Shown: positions 48,281 through 62,616, counted from the stretch's first letter. The stretch is DNA of 64,000 nucleotides from Acanthaster planci (GCF_001949145.1 NW_019091663.1:111528-175527), one strand, 5' to 3'. Program-made: numbers and translations. Notes: a model not told the origin generated them from the letters alone.

Positions 48281-50470
48281 GGTCGTTAGGACATTCGTTG
48301 TTTTACATTGAAAGTGCCGTTTTTAGTGTTGATAATGCCTATTATGATACAAAGGCTTGATAGAGATTCCTGGAGTTACTTGTCGCAATAGAGTTTCATT
48401 TTGAACAGATTTCTCGGTCAGAAAGCTGTAAGAAGTGTAGCCTACAAAAGCCATCCCACTAGACCGCGCAGGCAAACCATTGGAAGTTGTTTCCCCCAGG
48501 ATTGATTGTAGTAAAGACGTCGGTGGAACCCATCTGTTCGCGAATTAATCAATTTTCCCCAGAATTTTTGTTTCGCATGCATAGGTCTAGTTCTGTTCCA
48601 GGAATAAAAAAGTATGGAAAGGGGGAGCGCGTGGCCAACGCTATGCCCCCCCTTTAGCTGGTTGGTGCTCATTGCGACAATTTAAAAAAAATATCCCTGC
48701 CGTTAATTATTGGCGCCAAAACGACAGCTTGCCCGAATTGTCCAGTGGCGATGGTATAGGGTGATTCTGACGGCGCAAACGACCGCGCAGAAAAAAATAG
48801 TACCAAAGGGGATGCTCAGCGCAGCGCTAACATGATGCAGTTGCGTCGACAAACCCATTGCTTTGATGGCGATGGAAGCACCCGGTGATAAAATCTTCGC
48901 TTTACCAAGAGGGTCCATTCTAGCTTTGTCCACCCCCCCAAAAAAAGCTAAATGGCCCTATGGATTGATTCCCGCTACTGCGCATTACTAATGTTATGTT
49001 GACAGTTTGTTGACAGGAATTGTCCTTGCTGCACAAAGCCGAATAAGTTACCTTGAGAGTGATTGATGAAGCGATCGTCTATGGATGTGCAGCCCAATTC
49101 GTGCGGCAGCGTAAATACTAGGCTGTAACTCAAACATTGAGGAAGACTGAAGATTCGATGGTGTCTGGAGTAATTTCTTTTTATTAGCTATTAAAAAAAC
49201 ATTTGACAAATTGAAATGTAGGTGAAACTTGTGGATACGGCATTAGCCTTTGAGGTGGTCGCGGATATTGCCACTTGACCCCCCCCCCGTTTTCCTCCAG
49301 GTTAGTTTTAAGGTCGGGTCAAATCGTGCACGGCGGAGCAGAATTGGAGAGTAGAAAACACTTGAAATGACGCAAAAATTGCTGGAGGGTAATGGCTGCA
49401 CCACAATCGTAACCTCGTCTTTGGGGACTTCTAATGCATTAAACTTCAACAACCTCGACAAGAAGCGGTGGGTAGGCTGTGATCCGAGTGCACACTGCCC
49501 ACGTTGTTTTATTTTGCGGCACAGAGGCACGAAATAATGTACATGTACACGGCACAAGCCACTATACTGTCAGATGTGCATTCAATGTATTTTTTGTTGT
49601 TCATGTAGGCCTACGTGTAGGTTTTTATACAAATAGTTGAACTTTAAACTCCTCATAAGTCGATTAGTTCCTACTCTGGACGGCACAGTGGTCGATTTAG
49701 CTAGGCCTACATATATATTTGTTCTTCAACCTAATGATGAACACGACGACAATCCGTGTTTTCTTCATAAACACTATTCGTTGGATAAGAAAATTAGACG
49801 GAGCTTTTACTTCAACCATATAGTTAATGTTTCACGGGCCAAAGATGTCGCCGCCTCTTTTGCTAAAAATGCAGCTTTTTATCCCCAAACTTCATTTGTA
49901 AGGCTGTTTATGATATTTCATTCCATGGATCTGTCAGGCCAACGCACGGGTGCACTGAAAATCCTAAAACCTAGAGGCAGTGTGCTCTATTCGACCAAAA
50001 ATGTTCTTGGGCCATATGTCCCCCTTTAGATTGAATATACGCTTTGTTTATATCTGGTTTCTTCTATGTAACTTTGAAGCTCACTCTGCGTTCATTTTGG
50101 ACTCCACATAATGAAGCTTTTAAATTATATTGTAAGAAAACACCAATTTAAACACCACATCATGAGGCATAAAATTTCGCGCTGGAGGCTGGTTTGTACA
50201 AGAGCTGCACTGGAAACAATTTAAATCACAGAAACCTGATGTCTAATAGAATCATCCTAACTCTTCAAAGTATGGCCCCCATCTTGCTCAAGTTACAATT
50301 ACAATCTGTATTATTCAGCCGTCAGTACGGTGGACATCCGTCGCGTGTCTTGAGACCTCAACGAGACATTATTATGGATGGAATGGTACAGGATCGGTCA
50401 TCGAAGAGAATTGATATCAGCGAGGTCTCCTTCACTGCACAGCTGCAGCTCAGTACATAGGTCGAACACT

Positions 50471-50590
50471 GTTATGTGTTACGTTATGAACGAGCTAGTT
50501 GCAATGGTGGGGGCGATACATCACCCTCATGTTATGTGATTTGCGAGGGTATGAGCCAGTTGTTACGGTGGGGGGCGATAAATCACCCTC
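50471..50590. repeat. 60-bp imperfect tandem duplication
   Basis: Two adjacent units begin GTTATGTG and end GGCGATA(C/A)ATCACCCTC. The first half of the unit is more diverged than the second. No coding context. Confidence 0.6.
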
Positions 50591-53299
50591 CCTCCTTCAA
50601 CCTGTAAAGTGGGCTGAAGCACGTGGCTGAAGAGCCTGCAGCGCAAGGTCTGCGGGTATGGATGAAGATGGACCTATTCTTGGCACTGACGCACGCCCGT
50701 TGAAAACCCATAAAACCCGGGTCATCCTCACCAATAGCTGATGTGTACAAATGTGAACAACTCGAGACCCAGGGCGTTATAAGTCGGGAATGGGTGGGGC
50801 CGGCAGTTCACTTCTGTTTAGCAGAATTTAAAAAAAAAACAACTCGGAAACTTTGGCGGGAAAAATCAGTGACACTACACACCACTGGTCTCCGACATCT
50901 TTGCCGTGTTTCAAACAGTAGCCATTGCAACTTCCTTCCAAAATCTTCAATCCCCTCTTGAAGCTCCATAACCTATCGAAGTATGAGTCCCACATTGCAT
51001 GGTGGGATTTCTGTACAGGTGAGACTGGGAATGAGGTGATAGTGGAAAGGATACATGTAAGAAGAATCATCTGTCGTTAGGTTTTTTTTTGTTTTTTCAA
51101 GAGGTATGTACTTGAACAGTTGTCATGGTTCAGCTGTGCATCATCTTCAAGTTGAGAATCTTCAACTACGGCTGTACTTTTTAACCCAATTTATAATCAG
51201 ATTAGCCCAGTTTTTTTCCCCTTTGCTACCCCTTCAACAAAAAGCATCGCATTGAAGTCAAAAAGAGAAAGCATAATGGAAATGAGACATCAAGGTTTTA
51301 TTTCCCAACTGAACGCGGTGTAAGATCGTTGATGGAAAAAAGTCTTGACTACAAGTCCTTTATTAATTTGATTCTACAGTTGCAGTGCCCCTAAAGGTAA
51401 TGGGGTTGGATTTCTGCATGATTTCATTATCTGAGTCCTAGCTCGACTTTGATCGGAAGTCTGGCAGAAATTAGTTGAAAAGTGAATTTCCTCTTTTGTG
51501 TGTCCCGATGTGAATAATTCAATAATGATACAAAGGGTTAACCTGATACGCAGTTGAATTTTGTAGCGGTGCGCCTTCCGGCGTACCTTTCTGTTAACGT
51601 ACTGATAAACTGTCATTTGGTTGAAGCCGATGGCACACCGTAAGTCTATAAGTGCGGCCATATTTATTTGTCCAAGAAATGTCCTCGTGTATGTTTTGAT
51701 CCTAGCTTTGTACATCTGCCAGGCAAGTGCAGAGTCAGTCACATAAATACGCGTAATTATAGTTATCATTTGAGTGTTTGTTTCAAATTCCTTGTCGACC
51801 AAACCGCCTGAAACTCCACCCCATGTCGGATGTAACGAGCAACACGTCAACGTAAGGAAATTTATATACATATACTACGATCTCCGAGATAACATGGTCG
51901 TCGGCAGTATTCGATACCCGAAATTAAATTATCAAACCAAGGCTAGGGGAAGAAGTCGTCTTGGAATGAAAAGCTATTTATAAAATCGAGGTAAAAAAAA
52001 TCACCCTGGGCAAGAGTGCCTTATCGTGTGAACAAAAGGAGATACACCGATGGCTCTACGACAGTAAAATAGTCGTGGTATTCATTAATTGACGAGATCA
52101 AACGCGTGTGCAGGGGATGTTTCCGCACCTGAAACAAGTTTAGCTTCCAGCGTTATTCTTAGTTGGCTAATTTTCTCTTTGACTCTGCGTGTCCTGAAAA
52201 AAAAGCAAGTGTCGTGTTTTAATCGGCCCGGTGAATGCATTCACAGTAGCATGCCTCCGTGGCCCATACCAAGCACGCTTTGGACGCTGCCTCGGGCACA
52301 CCATCACATGAAAACATGAAACTAGATTCTGCATTGGAGCCACCCAGGGCTTAACAAGTCTTATCTTTGCATCAAATATCACCAACATGTGTACTCGCAT
52401 TTATAAATCATACAGCAAGGTTGAAAGGGTTGATAATGATACACGTGGAGACTAATGGGATTTCATTTCAACACCTTGAAGTCACATTAAGGTTGAAACT
52501 AAATATTCTCTGTTGTCAACAGTGCTGCGTGAAATTTTTAAAGACTCCCTGTCTCGTCCTTAAAGTTTAGAGGTAGTTTTTGTGGAACATTAAAGGTTAC
52601 CTGCAGCAACTTAAAGCTTGGAGGTACGTGTAATAATAGGAGAAGAAGAAGAGAGAGTGAAATATACAGCCTGAGATACACGCACGACATTTCACAAAAG
52701 CTGTACATGTAGGCCTACATGTCTATATACATGTACACAGAGAAATGACAGCTATCAGGGACCAAATCGATGGATCGTTCAGAAAAAGGCTTTCAGTTTT
52801 AAACTGCGTTAAGGGAACCTCAAAAGCATAGATCAGAATTAGCGAACAGTTAAAGTACCAGATTTGAGACGTTTAAGCAAGTGTGTGATCCTCTAAGTTC
52901 CACTGCGAGAGTTTGTGAGAAATGAGTCACGCATTCCTGGCCCTCTTTAAATTTGTGAACGTCCCCTCGCCGAAACTTGGACAGTATTCTTCGTGCGTTG
53001 AATTCTTCTGTGGCCACGTGCGGTGGCAGGACGCATCGAACATAACAGGTTATTAACCCCCCCCAAAAAAAACTTAGTGCAAGCAGTCCCGTTATTTTGA
53101 AGTACATGAAACGGTTGAGCAATTCCATTGGTCGAGAACCAGCCACATGGCTAGTCTTGTGTCACATGAAATTTATACTTCTGTGAAACCTGGTATCTTT
53201 CCTTTGTATTGATTGACGAGTCACAATCTTAAGTTTAGTTGAAGGCCACCTTCATGTGTATTTGCGCTTTAACACAATGAGTAATAATAACAATTATAA

Positions 53300-53352
53300 T
53301 AGGTATTTTTATATAGCGCATTTCGTAACTGGGAGAAACCTGAATGCGCTTC
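53300..53352. repeat. ATATAGCGC-type dispersed repeat fragment
   Basis: TTTTATATAGCGCATTTCGT followed by TGAATGCGCTTCAAA has the form of a dispersed repeat end (ATATAGCGC with a mirrored GCGCTT) that I recall from several marine invertebrate genomes; that resemblance is from memory. It stands just left of the minisatellite. Confidence 0.35.
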
Positions 53353-53409
53353 AAAATGAAATTATAATACAAACTATAATCTACCTATTTATCTACAAAT
53401 CCATTGTCT

Positions 53410-53890
53410 ACGTAGTAAACTATAGTCTACATAGTAAACTATAGTCTACATACATGTACATATAGTAAACTTTAGCCTACACAGTAAACTATAGTTTACA
53501 TATNNNNNNNNNNNNNNNNNNNNNNNNNNNNNNNNNNNNNNNNNNNNNNNNNNNNNNNNNNNNNNNNNNNNNNNNNNNNNNNNNNNNNNNNNNNNNNNNN
53601 NNNNNNNNNNNNNNNNNNNNNNNNNNNNNNNNNNNNNNNNNNNNNNNNNNNNNNNNNNNNNNNNNNNNNNNNNNNNNNNNNNNNNNNNNNNNNNNNNNNN
53701 NNNNNNNNNNNNNNNNNNNNNNNNNNNNNNNNNNNNNNNNNNNNNNNNNNNNNNNNNNNNNNNNNNNNNNNNNNNNNNNNNNNNNNNNNNNNNNNNNNNN
53801 NNNNNNNNNNNNNNNNNNNNNNNNNNNNNNNNNNNNNNNNNNTTACATGTACATATAGTAAACTATAGTCTACATAGGAAACTATAATAG
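53410..53890. repeat. Minisatellite of ~19-bp AGTAAACTATAGTCTACAT units
   Basis: AGTAAACTATAGTCTACAT and close variants repeat on both sides of the assembly gap, with an ACATGTACATAT variant interspersed. The unit contains TAGTAAACTA and GTAAACTATAGTTTAC-type palindromes. The array length is unknown because of the gap. Confidence 0.8.
53504..53842. other. Assembly gap (run of N)
   Basis: 339 undetermined bases. The same tandem repeat is on both sides, so the gap most likely reflects failure to assemble the minisatellite. Confidence 0.99.
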
Positions 53891-53892
53891 GT

Positions 53893-54080
53893 AGTTAATT
53901 CTCCCAAGGGAAGTGAAAAACAGGTGATTTATCACAGAATGTGCCGTTTCCACCGTCAAGGCGATGAAAACTCCCAAAAAGCTGTCCTGTCTTTTCTTAT
54001 CTGAACTTAAATATTAGCAGAATCAGCTTTTAGATACCCAAAGCGGTTACAGGAGTCCACGGTGTGTATCGAAGGACCAC
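53893..54080. repeat. Direct repeat, left copy
   Basis: From TTAATTCTCCCAAGGGAAG to GTCCACGGTGTGTAT plus GAAGGA it matches 55037-55219 in the same orientation at roughly nine positions in ten, with small indels. The ends do not have the TG..CA form of LTRs. Confidence 0.75.
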
Positions 54081-54152
54081 GGTTCGCGCCATCATGACGC
54101 GCCCCAGTACACTCCATATTAGGCATTATTGCGATTACTCGCCACAGGCACG

Positions 54153-54484
54153 TATTATGACATGATTAGAGGGTTATTAAAAAAAAAAAGTCAAATTCTT
54201 AAACCAAAAATCTTTGAAAATTCATACATGTATTTTTAGCTTTTTGACTGGCTCAAAACCGTGTTTTGGATGGGAATAACTTGTGTGCTTTGTTTAGGAC
54301 CGTCTGAGAAGAATGGACATTATGACATGATTAGAGGGTTATTTTTTTAAAAAAAGTTAACCTCTTGAACCAAAAAATCTTTAGAAATTCATACATGTAT
54401 TTTTAGCTTTTTGTCTGACTCAAAACCGTTTTGGTGGATGGGAATAACTTGTGTGCTTTGTTTAGGACCGTGTGAGGACAATGG
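54153..54484. repeat. Tandem duplication of a ~165-bp unit
   Basis: ATTATGACATGATTAGAGGG starts each of two adjacent units, and each contains ATTCATACATGTATTTTTAG and GGATGGGAATAACTTGTGTG, ending in TTTAGGACCGT and an AATGGAC variant. The divergence is mostly in the A/T homopolymers. It lies between the two ~185-bp direct repeats. Confidence 0.8.
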
Positions 54485-55036
54485 ACGCTGGTAATGTCCC
54501 GGGCCGCAGTCCGTTGTTAAACAGCACCTTTATTCCAGCTTACTACGATGGGACTTTGGTTGTCTCTACAACCTCGCTGGGAAAAAAATAATAAATTGAA
54601 ATTTGGCGATTTGGTGGTTTGTTGATTGTGGTTGGTCTAGTCGTGCAACTTCGGCGTAGTCGATGAGTCACGCACCGAGCTTAACAGCCCCAGACCCGTA
54701 AACCTGATGTTTTAGGTAATAACAGCGTTACACTGTGATATGCAGCAAGATTTCTGGTGACGTACATGATACTAATTTCATTCAGCGGCTTAATATTGCT
54801 TCATTTTTTTTGCAAAAGTCGGTCTGACACGAGGCGTTATTCCGAGGCCAATTGATGTATCGTCTTTATAAAAGGTTGTGAAAGTATGATTCAGTATAGG
54901 CACCTTTATGCGCCATCTCCTGCAAAGATATCGGTAACTCTTAAGGGCTTGACCATGCAAAGGTAATTCATAAATGCCACCCAAGCAAAGGGAGAAAATA
55001 AGACTCAGTGTTCTGCGATGTATGTCTCTTTGGTTA

Positions 55037-55219
55037 TTAATTCCCCCAAGGGAAGGGAAAAAACAGGTGATTTATCACAGGATGTGCCGTTTCCACCGTC
55101 AAGGCGATGAGCACTCCTAAATAGCTGTCCCGTCTTTTCTCATATCAACTTAAATATTAGCAGAATCAGCTTTTATATACCCAGAGCGGTTACAGGAGTC
55201 CACGGTGTGTATTGAAGGA
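55037..55219. repeat. Direct repeat, right copy
   Basis: Partner of 53893-54080; shared blocks include ACAGGTGATTTATCACAG, GTTTCCACCGTCAAGGCGAT and CTTAAATATTAGCAGAATCA. The starts of the two copies are about 1.14 kb apart. Confidence 0.75.
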
Positions 55220-58200
55220 ATGTCATGTTTCGTTAATATGGTTAGAGATAAAAAAGGAAAACTCTCGGGTTATGGTATTTCAGGGGATTGTCTAATGGAA
55301 TAGGTACATTTTAGCTCAGAAAGTGCAGTGCAGAAAATTGCATTCCATCTGACACTAAGTTGGGTTGAATATTTGTTGGAAAGGATAAAAACGTCCACGT
55401 GAGCAATGGCTTTTAAATGAACGAATTTGTTAGAGGGTCCTCAAGCGGGCAGGTAGGGTATGGTTATCGACCTTGTCGAGGCGTGTGCAGTTGCATGGTG
55501 TCTGGTGAAAGGCCCTGATCATTGTTGATGGCCGAAGTGGCATTCCCTCGAGTGTTTACGTTTTGGAAGTTCCTGACAGAGTTTGGATAGACTGAGCGTA
55601 GACTCTGCGCCCTTTTTGTTTCATTGTTCACCCTATACGTAGGTCATCCTGTATAGTAAGATCAACACAGTGTAATCCGGGCCCCCAGTCGTGTCTTCTG
55701 AAATGAAAGCGGACAGTCACAAAACTGACACTTTGGAGCATCACAAGGAGTTCTGAATATACTTCGGAATTCGTCGACTCACCTACATTCTTTTGTCTAT
55801 CAGTCAGACGTTGTGTCCGAAATGGACAGTTTTTTTTACGCCGCTGTTATGTCTGACGGCTTCCATTCTATGGTAGGGCGGTATAAAGCTTTGGTCAAAG
55901 CCACGCGTTTCGCGCTGCTTGACTATAATTTTACGAAGATTATAAATGTATTGCCTTGTCGGCGCTTTAGCAACTGTGCCTATATGTAGGTACTTTCCGT
56001 ATGAAGTGCCTCCGGCACGGAGGCGGCCGGCAAGAAACATTAATGGAAACAAGGCTGCAGCCGAGGAGCTTTCCCTACGCGCGTGTTCCTGCCGCGAATC
56101 ATCCATCCTATCGCAACCATGCAAGGCTTCTTATAAACCTACAGTATGAGCTTGGGCGAGAAGTACTATAAGTCCCATTAGTGGACTCTGCTCAGCCATA
56201 ATTCAGTAATTATATCAGCAGAGTTGGCCAACCGTCCTTTCTAATTAAGGATCTGCTATGTGATTTGTTGGGCTTTCCAGACGACACATTATTTACGGCA
56301 TATTCTCAGAAGTGGTGGCCATTCTCTATCAAAGCACACCTTGCATGCGTATGCCGAATTCTGGCATATCCCACCTCCTTCACTTGTAGAGTTCCAAACT
56401 TACAGAAAGGTGTTTTCTCTGAACCGTGGTGGAATGAAAGACTATAGTGCAACAAAGCAATTAACGTTTAAAGCACTCAGCTTACTGTTTCAAGAGGAAT
56501 GTTATTTTATACCTCCAGCAGGTTCAACCTGAGTATTTCTTTCTCCAAGCCATACACCGGGAGTGGCTTTTAGCCTTCGTGGCAATTTTGCAATCTATAC
56601 TTTGGTTATTAAGGCGCCCACATTATAGCCCTATACCAAGCCCCCCAGCCACCTCTTTTTACAATGGTAGTTTGTTAGGGAAAAAATGGCCCATTTTTGG
56701 AGATCGACCTGATATACCTTCATATAAAAATGCAAGTTGCAGACTTCTCCACTCTGAAATAGAAGCTTAGTTAACTCCAGGGTGAGTTGTTGGAATAGTT
56801 TTGCTTGATATTTCGAGAATTCGCCACCGTAACCTGTTCTGTGCTCCAAGGCACCGGTGGCAGCGAAATATTTTTTAGCGATGGTATTAAGTTAAGAATA
56901 GTACCTTAGTTTGTTTTATCGATCAGCCCCTCCCGATATTTTCTTTCCCAAATGTGACTGTCAAGAAAGAAAAATGATTTTATTTTGATAATCTGCTTCG
57001 CTGAAACATCATATCGACGAGTCTGTGATATGTTGCTCACATTCAAAAAGTTCTAACTCCCGTTTCAAATCTGTTGACATATACCCGCAGAAATGAAAAT
57101 ATAAGTCGGTTTCCCTCCCACCCAAAAAAAGTTTTGGGTTTTTTCCCGCCCATTTTTACGGGTAAGACGGTCACCTGTTAAACGATATCCCCACTGGACG
57201 TCAATCTGGCACATTTTGTATAAACATATTGATGATCAGTTGTGAAGGTAAGATTTATCAATCCATTTCGCGTCGTCACTTAAATCTTTGACAAGGGCTA
57301 ATGCTAACGGCGGGGTCAGGCCTATTAGTGAGTATAGAAGGTATACATGTAATAGGACACCGTTTGTAATCCTTCAACCCGCCGTTTAATTGGGTTTGAC
57401 AACGCGGGAAAGTCGGTCACTAACTCAAAGGAATCTTTGGCGCGGACTCGGTGTAAAACTCGCATATTGACAAATGGCCCTCGCAAAAACCTGACCGGAT
57501 AGATCTTTCAGAATTCAAACCGTCGATAATGAATATCGAGTTTTGATTTTTTTTTTTTGTTCATTTAAATCAAGCATGTTAACCTAATATGTTCCCATCA
57601 AGGAGCGCTCTGTTTCCAAAGGATTAACCGCAATTCAAGTTGAGGAGGATTTTGTTTGGGCTGTCAAACTATACAGCTGCTGGCGTGAACGACGGAACAG
57701 CCTTTGATTGGAAGTGGGTGAAGTTAGTTTGGGCATGGTTTGGGTGACCTTCCCATCTCCATTCTTTAGCAAAGAGTACCTTGTGGTTGTTTTTACAACC
57801 TTGTGTAATTACTACATGCATCATTCGCGCCATCTAAAAATACCAGAGTCGTAGCAAATCTGTTGCGCCCATCAATCCACGCTGGCTAAGTGACACACCA
57901 GAGTCCATTAGTGGTTTCCTAAAACTCAACTGACAACTTGTGTATTACGTTAAACGAAACCAAGTCGTCATTTATACTGATTTGGAAATATTTTGCTGTA
58001 GAGTTACCTGTAGAGTTAGTGGTTGCCATGGAAACATGCAGTTCCACTTTATGCTCATGTCTTGATTATTTACTACGAAATGTTTGAAAGTTCAGAGGTA
58101 TGACTTTGAATTAGATTTCCATTAAGGGTTCTTTGTGCATACACATCTAATGTATGTGCTTATATTTAGCATATTATACCTTTTAGGAGAAAATAAATAG

Positions 58201-61200
58201 CGGCATTCCAAATTCTGCCCGAGATAATTTTCTAACTTTTACAGGCATGGCAAGCAAAGCAAACAACACCTGCTGTTTAAATTAAACATTAATTTACAGC
58301 AGTTTAGAATGAACCTTTTGTCTCTGTTCGCATTATGCTTTCCCCTTGAAGTTGCGTCATGTTTGACGCGCTAAACTCCGGTGAGGCGCCATGCCGGTAC
58401 ACACAAGCGCGACTGAGATTGAATCACGGCACGCCCCACCGAGATGCTGGTCTTGTTTGCATTAATTTAATTTGTAAGGAACACGTTGGTAATCTTGACA
58501 TCATAACAGTAACTGCAATTTAAAGAGACCACCTTGTTCAATTCCAGGTTTAGGAAGGTTGAGTACATTTTAGTTTTAAAGTGTTTTCGTTTTCAGTTTT
58601 TCTTATTAACAACACCAACAACAATCTTAAACATCGCTATATGCCGGTCAACTGAGCACCGGGGGAAGGGGGCGTGGCCAGGACTTTTTACATTCTGTAA
58701 AACGAACATCCGATATACACCTACATCTTAACCATAAAAGGGCCGGGTGGAATCCGCCTCCCTTCCACGACATTTTCCCCGGTACTGTCGCAGTTTCTTT
58801 CACGTTTCCAAGGCCTTTCTAAAGGTCTTTTATTCAGTATGTTTCTCGGTTACTTGACACAAATATTTTGAAAATCGGAAATAGCGTTCCAGCCTAAGAC
58901 CCGTTTGCCGAGATAGGTCAGCCAGAAATAGTTTTTCCATTAACGCGCTCAATGCACACCGGCCGACACCCGTGTTGCCATGAATTCCAAATGACCGTAA
59001 TTACAAAACATACCTTGGATTTAAAAAACTTAATTTTGCTGGTAATGACAAAACACTGTACAAACAAATTTTCAGAAAGATTGGGCAACGGACAACTGGG
59101 GCGCTGACCGTAAAAAGACAAAACAAGAAACGTCTACAGTAACGAGTTCCCTGTCTAATGTAATTATGGGATATTATTTAGTCCAGTCCAGTTAGTCCAA
59201 AAACGCCCAGGTATCAGAATATTAAAAGGATGTTGAATATCTTGTTTGGTAATAAAGAAATAACGATTAATATCAATTGCTTTCTCATCAGGCATCCGTT
59301 TACAAATTCATTTCCTGAATTCTGACTTTATCGTTCAATACATGTATTTATTTTCATCTGTAGAAAGGTCAAATTAATATTGTGCTTGATATAAAACCAT
59401 TTAAACAAAATCTGAAAGGCAGATATTCCAAAGAGATAAAGCCAAAAGCTATAGGCGAGGCCTGATACAATAGTATAATTATTTTATTGTTAGAGATCGT
59501 TTCTCTTCGTAAGCCCTCATACATTGGTTAGTCGTTTAGTCTTTTACGGAAATCTGCACACTTAAAAAAAGTGACAACTTCAACAAATTAGATGTGGGAC
59601 GTAACGCACTCGGTTATCCAATTAGTCCCGAAGGCTGTGTTGCATTCCTTCGTGCCACTGTGGTTTTTACCATGCGCTGATTGCTCTACCATGCATGCAC
59701 GTGCACTTTCTCCTTACATCTTAACTGTCGCTTTCCAAGACGAATTTATTTGACTCTGCAGGCGGCACCCCCTGTGGCCGATGGATGTGCAATTCCCCTC
59801 ACGGCCAGCGCGTTTTTTTTTTAATTGCATTTCAAGATTCGTCATGCTTTCCGTTTTCATCGTCAGACTGATGGCAAACGTTGCAGTTCTGGAATTATCG
59901 TTGTCACGCATGTGCTCTTAATGACACACAGGCAATTACGCCTTCATATCTTTGAGATGCAATGGAGCTTCCATTAACATTAACGAGGCAAATTAGGCAC
60001 AGCTTGGTGTGAGCCGTCTACTTGCACGGCCAGACAGAATACATTTCCCATGTTGTGAACTTACAAGTCCCATTCGTGTTTTGCTGTTGCGTTTATTAAT
60101 CTGTTTCCCACAGTTCTGTCAGCATCTGCATCGGTTGCTACCCGCAAACGGGTATCCAGATTTGGTATGCGAGCACCCATCGGTAGAATTTATTATATAC
60201 AGTAACGACAGTTACCGATTTTGTTTTCTTTCAAAAAAATTGATGGACATTTAATCGAAGATTGACGTGTCCATCTGTACCCTCCAAATTAATGCATAAG
60301 CGCGCTTTAGTTTTCTAACAGACAGAAAATCCATTTCCAGACACTGTACATTGATGTCTGCAAGGCATGTATTCACACCCGTTCATCTGACGATATCACC
60401 AAGGCTTCACTTCCCTGGCTGCTGGCCGGGTTCTAACACCGGCGTGTCAAGTTCACAAATCAACGTTGTTCCTGTTTTTGTTTGTAGGCCTATAACTTTC
60501 TCTTCAACAACGCCACGACTCGACGTTGATGACGTCAGAATACTCGCTCTGTGTACCCAAGATCATTTTCTTTTCTCTCCAAACTATGGATGACCGCAGC
60601 TGTTTGGAAACAGCAGCACAAAGCAGGGACCCCTCTGATAAGGATACCTATATACAGTAGCGACAGCGCAAACTTTTCCAGGGGCAAACAGCCCGCACGA
60701 AAACAACACAGTATAATCGAAGTATCGTTCAAAAATGGAGAACGTTGCCAAGATATTGATGTGAACCGAGGGGCACACGTTCGTTTTAATTAATCTTGGT
60801 ACATCCAACTACCGACAACAATATGCCATCTGAATTTGTTTTCGTTAAAACTTTAAGCATTAATCAAGATGAAAGCATCCTTAGAATGCGGCCACAGGCT
60901 TTGGGATATCAGAAGGGAATCACTCGACATAAAATGTGGGCAAGTTTTATCGATGGCTATACTTAAATTCCTGTTCAATATTTCATGAGGTGAAGTAGGA
61001 CGCATCAATGTCAGGAAAAGAGAATAATTAACGGATGTTCGAGTTAATATGGTAGTGAAGCGTGCCGTTGTGTAAATTTTTTTGTACTGTTTTGGCAGGT
61101 CACTGATTTTGCTATAGATTAATATGATAATGTCAACTTTTTATAAAGTGTACCTAGTGTGATTTCATTTTAATGACTAAATCAAAGTATTAGTTAGATA

Positions 61201-62616
61201 TACGCTGTAAAACAGCGCGTAGGGTTTAAACGCATTCCCAGACGCATTTCGATACAGATATCTAAACAGGTTGGTGAAACGTGTTAAGAAAAATGGGCAC
61301 AAAAAGTGTAAATGTGTTCAAACTCTAAACATTTTTGTTTACAGTATTCATACGGATTATATTTATATTTTAATTTCACTTATTTACCCAGTCAGCTTTG
61401 ATTTCTCCTAAAGCTTATTCAATCATATTGGTACATATTATCTGGTGCCTTCGGGGTTTGATTTGTCATCTTTTCAACTGACTCTAGACATAAGCGCCTA
61501 TGTACATTTTCAACCTAAACCAGAATTTGTAGACATGCAGCAATGAACTACAGCTCCATAATGATGTTATTTCACCAGCTGGTGAGCATTTTCTCCATAC
61601 TAAAGACAAATACACAGAGCTGACTTCACAGCTTTCGTAACTGCTCAGAATATCATTAACATTTCCCCTGGTATTATAACGCAGTCCTTGCATCCTTCAA
61701 AAATCCTCCAAGTAATCAACTCCATCGGACGGACATGACCTTTCAGAGGTAGAATGACCTTAGAGACCCACGTTGCAGATAAACTGTGTTCTGTAACAAA
61801 CGAGCAGCTAAATCTTACTCTCGGCTATGTTTATTTACGCCGGACTCAGAGCTTCATCTCCGGAATTATCTCTCACATAAGTGACGCCAATTTATATCAG
61901 AATTCAAGTTGAATAATGATGCTTTTCCAATGTGAAGTTTCCTCTTCAAGGAGTACTTTCTGTGACTGCTGATAATCCCTTGCAAATAAGACCAGCCTTA
62001 AAAGTACATGTAGTCTGCGCACAGTCGCTGTCTACACCCTGCATCCATACTCTCAGCCGTTGAAGTTCACATTCACGACCTTTCCCATCCATTTCCAGCA
62101 GCCGTTGGCATGTAGAATGTGATCAGAATCACCGATAAGCAATTTTCGGCCTGTCTATATTGACTCGGAGGCATTATGCCGTACATCAATGATAGGGCCT
62201 CTGCATTTTGTACGTTTCTGTCGATCTTTGGCACTCTGGCTCATGCCTAATTCCTTGTACTCTAGAAGGGGGCACTCTAAATCACTGGAGGACACTCAAC
62301 AGAAAAATCGGATGGAGTCCTTAAAGTCATAGTTGAGTGATTTTGGTTCCCATTTGCCATTTTGCTAAAATCGTTCCCCTGATGCTACGCGAGGATGTTC
62401 TATTCGCCCCGAGTGCACCTTCACTAGCAAGGATTATACCATGAAGCTATTAAACACGGCATTTTCTCCATACTTAATAGCTCCATGATTACACACTGTA
62501 CATATGACCCTGATATATGGCTTGGTGGGTAGTTTTTCAACCTGGACAGGCGCTTATGCACACACCTGATAGTCACCGAAACTGGAAGCGCGTGCTCAGC
62601 GCGTCTGTCCTGCACC

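Larger units (their letters stand above)
38004..53503. other. Gene-poor region right of DNase-2
   Basis: I find no exon with protein homology on either strand. Open frames up to 165 codons (51374-51871, minus; 49637-50029, plus; 40500-40904, plus) have no recognisable domain or splice context. Present instead are the foldback fragment 48195-48280, a 60-bp tandem duplication at 50471-50590, TACATGTA and TAGGCCTA palindromes, and AT-rich single-copy sequence. Regulatory elements may lie here, but none can be named. Confidence 0.45.

Noticed and set aside
49637-50029. Plus-strand frame of 130 codons
   Set aside because: No domain, no homologous landmark, low-complexity surroundings; not supportable without transcripts.
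51374-51871. Minus-strand frame of 165 codons
   Set aside because: No recognisable domain, no splice context and composition like the surrounding AT-rich sequence. Possible by chance in 64 kb.
53893-55219. LTR retrotransposon
   Set aside because: The repeats lack TG..CA ends and no gag, pol, primer-binding site or polypurine tract was seen; recorded as an unclassified repeat.
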